Assembly (NCBI GenBank): GCA_936432065.2 | Contig: OW386287.2 | Span: forward strand, 77,875,804-77,939,803 | Length of the DNA: 64,000 bases | Direction: 5' to 3' | From: Rutpela maculata | Lineage: Eukaryota > Arthropoda > Insecta > Coleoptera > Cerambycidae | Part shown: piece by piece, positions 60,060 through 64,000 of the stretch | How the letters are laid out: every line of letters begins with the position of its first letter | Numbering within the stretch: position 1 is the stretch's first letter | Translations under genes and position numbers: made by a program | Notes under the pieces: generated by a model | Seen by the model: the letters and a program-made list of their open reading frames with translations, nothing else | Databases searched by the model: none | What the model was told of the DNA's origin: nothing

Positions 60060-63000
60060 TCTATCAAAATTTACTTTAGTTTCTTGTTTTGTTTCGAGAT
60101 TTAGTAAGGTAGCAGAATTTTGAGAAATTTCTTTTATTTTAAAGGGACCGTTAAATTTGTTTTGTAGTTTGTTCTTAATTTGTGATTCTTTTACATAAAC
60201 TAAGTCACCTATTTTGTATTCAGGTCGTTTTTGGGGAACATTTCTGTCGAAGCGAACTTTTGCTTTCTCTTTTTGAGATTGTGTTCGACTACGGGCTATT
60301 TTATAGTAGTGGGATATTCTGTTCTTTAAATCTCTAACGTATTTGGTTATTAACTCTTTTTGGTTATATAAAGTTTCAGGTGGTCTGTTAGACGTATGAC
60401 CAAAGATAAGTTCATATGGGGTGAAACCGTGTGTTTTATTTACCGAATTGTTATAACATATTACTGCATATGGTAAAATCGTGAACGGATGTTCATTTGG
60501 GTTTTCAGTTTTATGAATTCTTATCATTTCAGCTAAGGTAGCATGAAATCTTTCTATTGATCCGTTCGATTCGGGATGTCCTACGCTTGAATAAGTTAAT
60601 TTTATGTCGTAGAGGGTGCAGAGATCTTTTAGCAAACGGTTGTCGAATTCGCCACCGTAATCGCAATGGATTCTTAATGGGGTACCATAATGTTGAAAAT
60701 ATAACAACAAAGTGTTTACGACAGATTTTGCGGATTTATCCGGGACTGCATATGCTTGCGTGAATTTGGTTAATTCGTCGCGAATGGTTAAAGCGTAATT
60801 TCGAGTGGGGAATTCAAATAGATCGATATTGATTCTTTCGAATGGTGTTCTTGGGGTTTCTGTGACTACTAGAGGGTTATTAAGGTTTTTCCGGCATACT
60901 TTAGTCTTTTGGCAAGTTTCGCAATTTTTTATAAAATTTTCAACGTCTCTAGTTAGACCTTGCCAAGTGTATTTTTCTCTAATTCTTCGAATCGTTTCAT
61001 TTATTCCGCGGTGTAGATTATTTTTACCAAAATGATTTTGCTCCAATATAATTGGGATTTCATCTTCGTCGGCAGTTCTGACGATATCTTGACAAATTAC
61101 TACTTTTAAATCTTTTTCTGCAAAAATGAATGATAGAATTTCGAGTATGGAGAGGTCTAGGTTATTTTCGACAAAGTATGTCTTAGAAAGGTCTAAAACA
61201 TCTTGATTTTTAAATAATACCAAAAATAGATGTTCAATTACAGATTCGATATCAAAAGGTAGAGGAATGATAAAATATCTCCTATGTCTGACTGTTTTGC
61301 TCGATACAATATTGATTTTATCGTTATGAAATTCGGGGTTTTCTTCAAATATGTCCTCAATAATTTTGTGATGTAGGTCTTGTAAGTTATTTTGTTGGAA
61401 GAAGGTTATAATATCTTTATGTTCTCGGTATAAGAGTTGTTTGTTTGAGGCTTTGATTTTTGAATAGTCTATTAAAGATGTTGTTTTATATAGGTTGGTG
61501 AAAGTATCAAATTCTCGGGAAATTTGTTCGTTAGTGATTTCGTTGTTATCGTCTGGGTTTTCGTCGTCGTCTGACTCTTCGTCATTCGCGGCTAGGACCT
61601 TTGAATAGAATTTGGAACATTCGGAAAAATGATTAATTTTGATTCTGGAAAGTGCGTCCGCGTTCTTATTGATTTTGCCTGGTTTATAAATTATTTCGTA
61701 GTCGTACTCTTCTAATTTGAGTCGCCAACGGGCAAGTCTGCTTCCTGGGTCTTTTATAGAGAATAGCCAGGTGAGTGGTCTGTGGTCGGTTACAAGCTTA
61801 AACTTTCTACCGTACAGATATGGTCTAAAGTGCTTTACACTCCATACTATCGATAAAAGCTCGCGTTCAATCGTTGAATACTTAGTTTCTGCGCTGCACA
61901 AGGTTCTAGAAGCATAGGCAATGGGTAAATCTTTGCCAATGGGCCCCTGGCTCAGCACTGAGCCGACGGCAAATGCGCTCGCATCAGTGGTTAGAACGAA
62001 AGGTTCATCAAAATTAGGGTAAATTAATATCGGAGTCGTTGTTAATGTTTGTTTCAAATTTTGAAAAGAATTTACACAATCATTGTCGAAGAGAAATGGT
62101 ATGTCTTTTTGTAGTAGTTTTGTTAGGGGCTTGGTTATCTTGGAGAAATTAGGGATAAAGCGCCTATAATATCCGGCTAAGCCTAGAAATGATTTAATTT
62201 CTTTTGGATTTTTCGGTTGAGGAAAATTTAAGATAGCGTCAACTTTCGAAGGATTTGGTTTTACGCCGTCTTTTGTAATGAGATGTCCTAAATAAGCGAC
62301 TTCCTTGCGGAGAAACTCGCATTTGTCTGGTTGAATTTTGAGGTTGGCTTTTTGAAGGCGTTTAAAGACTTCAGTTAGACGGGAAATGTGTTCGTGAATT
62401 GTAGGGGAGTAAATAATAATATCGTCCATGTAGACGAGACATCGTTCATTTTGAATACCTAACAGGATGTTATCCATAACTCTTTGAAAAGTTGATGGAG
62501 CGTTTTTGAGTCCAAATGGCATTCGCACGAATTCATAATGACCGTTCTCAACTGTGAAAGCAGTCTTTTGAATATCTGCGGGATTAATTTCGATTTGGTG
62601 GAAACCAGAAGCCAAGTCTAAGGTTGTGAAATATTGGCATTTGCCAAGTTGGTCTAAAAGATCGGAAATGTTGGGCAGAGGATATTTGTCACCGATTGTA
62701 ACCTCGTTGAGTTTGCGGTAGTCGACTACAACGCGCCATTTCTGTTTACCAGAAGCGTCCAGTTTTTTGGGAACTACCCAGACAGGAGAGGACCAAGGTG
62801 AGATTGAGGGTTGAATAATACCTTGACTTAACATTTTCGATACTTGGGACTTAACTTCTTCTTTATGGACCTGAGGATAACGATACGATTTCGTAAATAT
62901 CGGTCGGGAATTGTCGGTGTCAATAGGGTGTTTGATTTCGTTGGTAAAAGTCAAATCGTCTCCTTCTAAATAGAATATATCTTGAAAGTCTAAACAAAGC

Positions 63001-63944
63001 TGCGTTACTATTTCGGCCTCTTCTTCGTTTAGATGATCCAAGCGCAATTCGTTCCTGATTTCGAAGGATCTGTCCGTCGTTAGGTGTTGGTCAGAATTTT
63101 GCGTGTTTAAGTTAAAAATTGACTTAAATTTTTGTAAAGGTTCTAAATTTAAATTGGAAAAATCGACAGTCTTCGGGATGACATTAGCATTGATTATTGT
63201 TGTTAAAAATTCTCCGTTTTCGTTTACTTTAACAAGAGCATTAGGTAGACGGACTTTTTCATTCTCTTGCGCTTGCAAAATAGCGTCGGTGTTTCTAAGG
63301 TTACATTTTAGTTTATAAATTTTTTCGGTACGGCCTTCAATTTGGATCTTATTTTGATTAGGGTTGTGGTTTGATCGGATTTTGTCGTATTCGGGTTTCG
63401 ACGAATCGTCGGTTACTTTGAAAAGTGGTACCGTTTTGAAATTGGTTATTAATTGTTTATTTCTTATGTCGACGATACAATGATAGTGCTCTAGGAAATC
63501 AGCTCCTATCAGTCCATCAAAATTGATATCTAGGTCGTAGATGTAAACCTTATGTGGGTCGTTATCAGTGAAGGGTATAAGAACAGATTCACTAATAGTA
63601 ATTTTCTGATCGGTTATACCTTGCATAATTACGTTTTCTGAAAATCTCCGTTTGTAATTTTCCGCTGTTTTTGGTTTAAAGATAGAGATACCTGCGCCAG
63701 TATCGATTAGAATTTTGAATTTGTTTGTGATGTCTTTAATGTAGTATAGATTTTTTGAATTTACGGTCAACAGTGAGTGTGATAGCGTTTCTACATGAAC
63801 CCTTGTTCCGGGAAGTTCAGCGACGGGTCGAAACTGTCGTTGAGATTCATCGTTCGTATTTGATTTGTTATTTGGTCGAATTGGTCTGTTTGCTGTGTTG
63901 GAGTATCCGTGGGGTACTCCGGATCTAATCGAAAATCCTGAGGA
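58191..63944 (-). CDS. pol-env: Errantivirus-like pol-env open frame (protease, RT, RNase H, integrase, envelope)
   Basis: The frame is open without interruption from 63944 (after TAA 63947-63945) to the stop at 58191. Residues below are counted from TTG at 63770, not a true start, because pol is reached by -1 frameshifting from gag. Aspartic protease: LIDTGAG (D23) and GLIGADFL. RT: FTTLDLASGF and YMDD at 447-450 (intact). RNase H: LTTDASAFAVG and TDHRPLTWL. Integrase: HHCC zinc region (HFGKNNLHRG...CETCQKTK), DDE core (NIDLFEFP, HCDYGGEF, ESNGSIERFH) and a GPFKI-type C-terminus. The frame then runs directly into an envelope with signal peptide, RYKR|G cleavage site (1356-1360), coiled coil, transmembrane segment (about 1782-1802) and basic cytoplasmic tail. 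Insect gypsy-group elements have this order, but usually with a separate env. No stop or frameshift is visible, so it may be young. Confidence 0.93.
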   Translation of the reverse strand, partial: SSGFSIRSGVPHGYSNTANRPIRPNNKSNTNDESQRQFRPVAELPGTRVHVETLSHSLLTVNSKNLYYIKDITNKFKILIDTGAGISIFKPKTAENYKRRFSENVIMQGITDQKITISESVLIPFTDNDPHKVYIYDLDINFDGLIGADFLEHYHCIVDIRNKQLITNFKTVPLFKVTDDSSKPEYDKIRSNHNPNQNKIQIEGRTEKIYKLKCNLRNTDAILQAQENEKVRLPNALVKVNENGEFLTTIINANVIPKTVDFSNLNLEPLQKFKSIFNLNTQNSDQHLTTDRSFEIRNELRLDHLNEEEAEIVTQLCLDFQDIFYLEGDDLTFTNEIKHPIDTDNSRPIFTKSYRYPQVHKEEVKSQVSKMLSQGIIQPSISPWSSPVWVVPKKLDASGKQKWRVVVDYRKLNEVTIGDKYPLPNISDLLDQLGKCQYFTTLDLASGFHQIEINPADIQKTAFTVENGHYEFVRMPFGLKNAPSTFQRVMDNILLGIQNERCLVYMDDIIIYSPTIHEHISRLTEVFKRLQKANLKIQPDKCEFLRKEVAYLGHLITKDGVKPNPSKVDAILNFPQPKNPKEIKSFLGLAGYYRRFIPNFSKITKPLTKLLQKDIPFLFDNDCVNSFQNLKQTLTTTPILIYPNFDEPFVLTTDASAFAVGSVLSQGPIGKDLPIAYASRTLCSAETKYSTIERELLSIVWSVKHFRPYLYGRKFKLVTDHRPLTWLFSIKDPGSRLARWRLKLEEYDYEIIYKPGKINKNADALSRIKINHFSECSKFYSKVLAANDEESDDDENPDDNNEITNEQISREFDTFTNLYKTTSLIDYSKIKASNKQLLYREHKDIITFFQQNNLQDLHHKIIEDIFEENPEFHNDKINIVSSKTVRHRRYFIIPLPFDIESVIEHLFLVLFKNQDVLDLSKTYFVENNLDLSILEILSFIFAEKDLKVVICQDIVRTADEDEIPIILEQNHFGKNNLHRGINETIRRIREKYTWQGLTRDVENFIKNCETCQKTKVCRKNLNNPLVVTETPRTPFERINIDLFEFPTRNYALTIRDELTKFTQAYAVPDKSAKSVVNTLLLYFQHYGTPLRIHCDYGGEFDNRLLKDLCTLYDIKLTYSSVGHPESNGSIERFHATLAEMIRIHKTENPNEHPFTILPYAVICYNNSVNKTHGFTPYELIFGHTSNRPPETLYNQKELITKYVRDLKNRISHYYKIARSRTQSQKEKAKVRFDRNVPQKRPEYKIGDLVYVKESQIKNKLQNKFNGPFKIKEISQNSATLLNLETKQETKVNFDRMKPYKIKFIFRFLLLFGSALCQYKITPINNTVGVYYHQDTDIVVTNDKWTLLVHKNISSLKIAFDKNQNILDRILYTLNNGDHKSIIFTSEIKTDFNLLTQISNSIKTKFDEIFSDTKRYKRGILNGICTIFKSITGNLGAEDGQYYTNCINKLNNDEHQLENLIKNQISVTTSVIKNFNSTIQKLQIDEETFNKDLEEIEHTIQTMTQAIEAAHIKLKFIYISEQLMASYLYIEDNLNDILNSITFARLGIIHTSIITPNHLVTALQEISQSLRRNNLPLPIKLSAVAKYLDIIELQAFQMDSNLVFVLTIPLVEPQNYNTYRLYPIPILDNRTGLHHILSISQKYIARDDDSLMYIPIQNLKECKTLYFGTKLCSNLFAYPIDQNAICEARILKPLPKLPENCQTSFIISQGYNVQELEDNTWLVINSEPLHITINCPKRESTTELINKNSIIKLQPGCYAYAGITRIQASAKDFSELKDNSHPVQIPFECCNHMPDKIEIPKLKPLKLNNLDVEDLDIAKTKLDQYSKDLDDLINEPFVTKHVSWFTYFIITLIILLVLLYITCKCRRRCGALRIQPSTDNPPSPPSERSRVFTKFPRLIPPRKRPGIKPQEEEDIELT
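60027..60042 (-). promoter_or_regulatory. Candidate 3' splice site for env subgenomic RNA
   Basis: On the minus strand AATTTATTTTCAG|G, with the intron ending at 60028. A pyrimidine-rich run and CAG/G match the acceptor consensus, and the site sits exactly at the hydrophobic core of the env signal peptide. Gypsy-type env mRNAs are made by splicing a 5' leader to env. The donor would be upstream of the visible part. Confidence 0.55.
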
Positions 63945-64000
63945 TTAACAGTATAATCCTCCTGTGGCGTTTCAGAATTAGCAGTATAATTCTCGTACTG
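63791..64000 (-). CDS. gag: C-terminal end of gag (partial, runs off the window)
   Basis: An open frame of 69 codons enters from the right edge and stops at TAG 63791-63793. It is acidic and rich in Asp, Gln, Thr and Tyr and ends LNFPEQGFM, resembling Gag C-termini of gypsy-group elements. Pol overlaps it in the -1 frame over about 150 nt (63944 to 63791). I do not see a classical X XXY YYZ slippery heptamer in this overlap, so the frameshift site remains unidentified. Nucleocapsid and capsid portions lie beyond the window. Confidence 0.75.
   Translation of the reverse strand, partial: QYENYTANSETPQEDYTVNPQDFRLDPEYPTDTPTQQTDQFDQITNQIRTMNLNDSFDPSLNFPEQGFM

Noticed and set aside
63768..63770. 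TTG at 63768-63770 as the pol start codon
   Set aside because: The frame is open further upstream to 63944 and overlaps gag in the -1 frame; initiation by frameshift is the known mechanism in this group.

Overview
The window looks like non-host-gene-rich chromosomal DNA of an arthropod, most likely an insect. It is strongly AT-rich, has no bacterial-style gene packing, and holds several TE classes typical of insects: an errantivirus-like Ty3/gypsy element with envelope, R1/LOA-like and Jockey/CR1-like LINEs, Helentron-associated-like repeats and many long-inverted-repeat elements. I could not fix the order or species. Only one convincing host gene is present, a two-finger C2H2 zinc-finger protein at about 28.4-29.9 kb (+). 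Nearly everything else I can interpret is mobile or repeated DNA.

Layout. 1-2.0 kb: AT-rich, nothing seen. 2.0-7.6 kb: minisatellite-bearing repeat, a decayed LINE reverse transcriptase (3.0-4.3 kb), then a head-to-tail duplication (4235-5700 and 5701-7639) in which each copy carries an insertion the other lacks. 7.6-10.4 kb: small inverted-repeat element and a minisatellite array ending in a (GTCT)n tract and a hairpin. 11.4-13.2 kb: a direct repeat pair flanking a SINE with a 5S-rRNA-like head; one member holds a long (TA)n. 13.8-15.1 kb: minus-strand LINE fragment. 15.9-22 kb: a 1.4-kb palindrome, then a 4-kb set of interleaved inverted repeats. 24.2-25.4 kb: second 5S SINE with clear target-site duplication, and a LINE RNase H relic. 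26.2-27.75 kb: TIR element with a possible TAATC duplication. 28.3-29.9 kb: zinc-finger gene. 31-32.5 kb: third (truncated) 5S SINE and a palindromic MITE. 36.9-40.2 kb: two related elements with CCC(T/C)AATAGCACA-like ends. 40.9-41.4 kb: minisatellite. 46.7-51.3 kb: broken but nearly full-length LINE with endonuclease, RT, RNase H and zinc knuckle, flanked by an inverted repeat. 53-55.6 kb: second minisatellite array, interrupted by a 5'-truncated R1-like LINE. 56-57.3 kb: Helentron-associated-like repeat split by an inverted-repeat element. 57.6-64 kb: 3' two thirds of an errantivirus-like provirus on the minus strand (gag 3' end, pol and env in one open frame, 3' LTR).

How it fits together. 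The provirus is the only element whose coding capacity is open throughout the visible part: gag ends in a -1 overlap with pol, pol runs without a stop into env, and a splice-acceptor-like site sits at the env signal peptide. The LINE relics could have supplied the machinery for SINE retroposition, but no pair is proven. The candidate novelties are (i) a Helentron-associated-like family defined by an internal empty site, (ii) a 5S-headed SINE family, (iii) the pol-env fusion and (iv) the interleaved inverted repeats.
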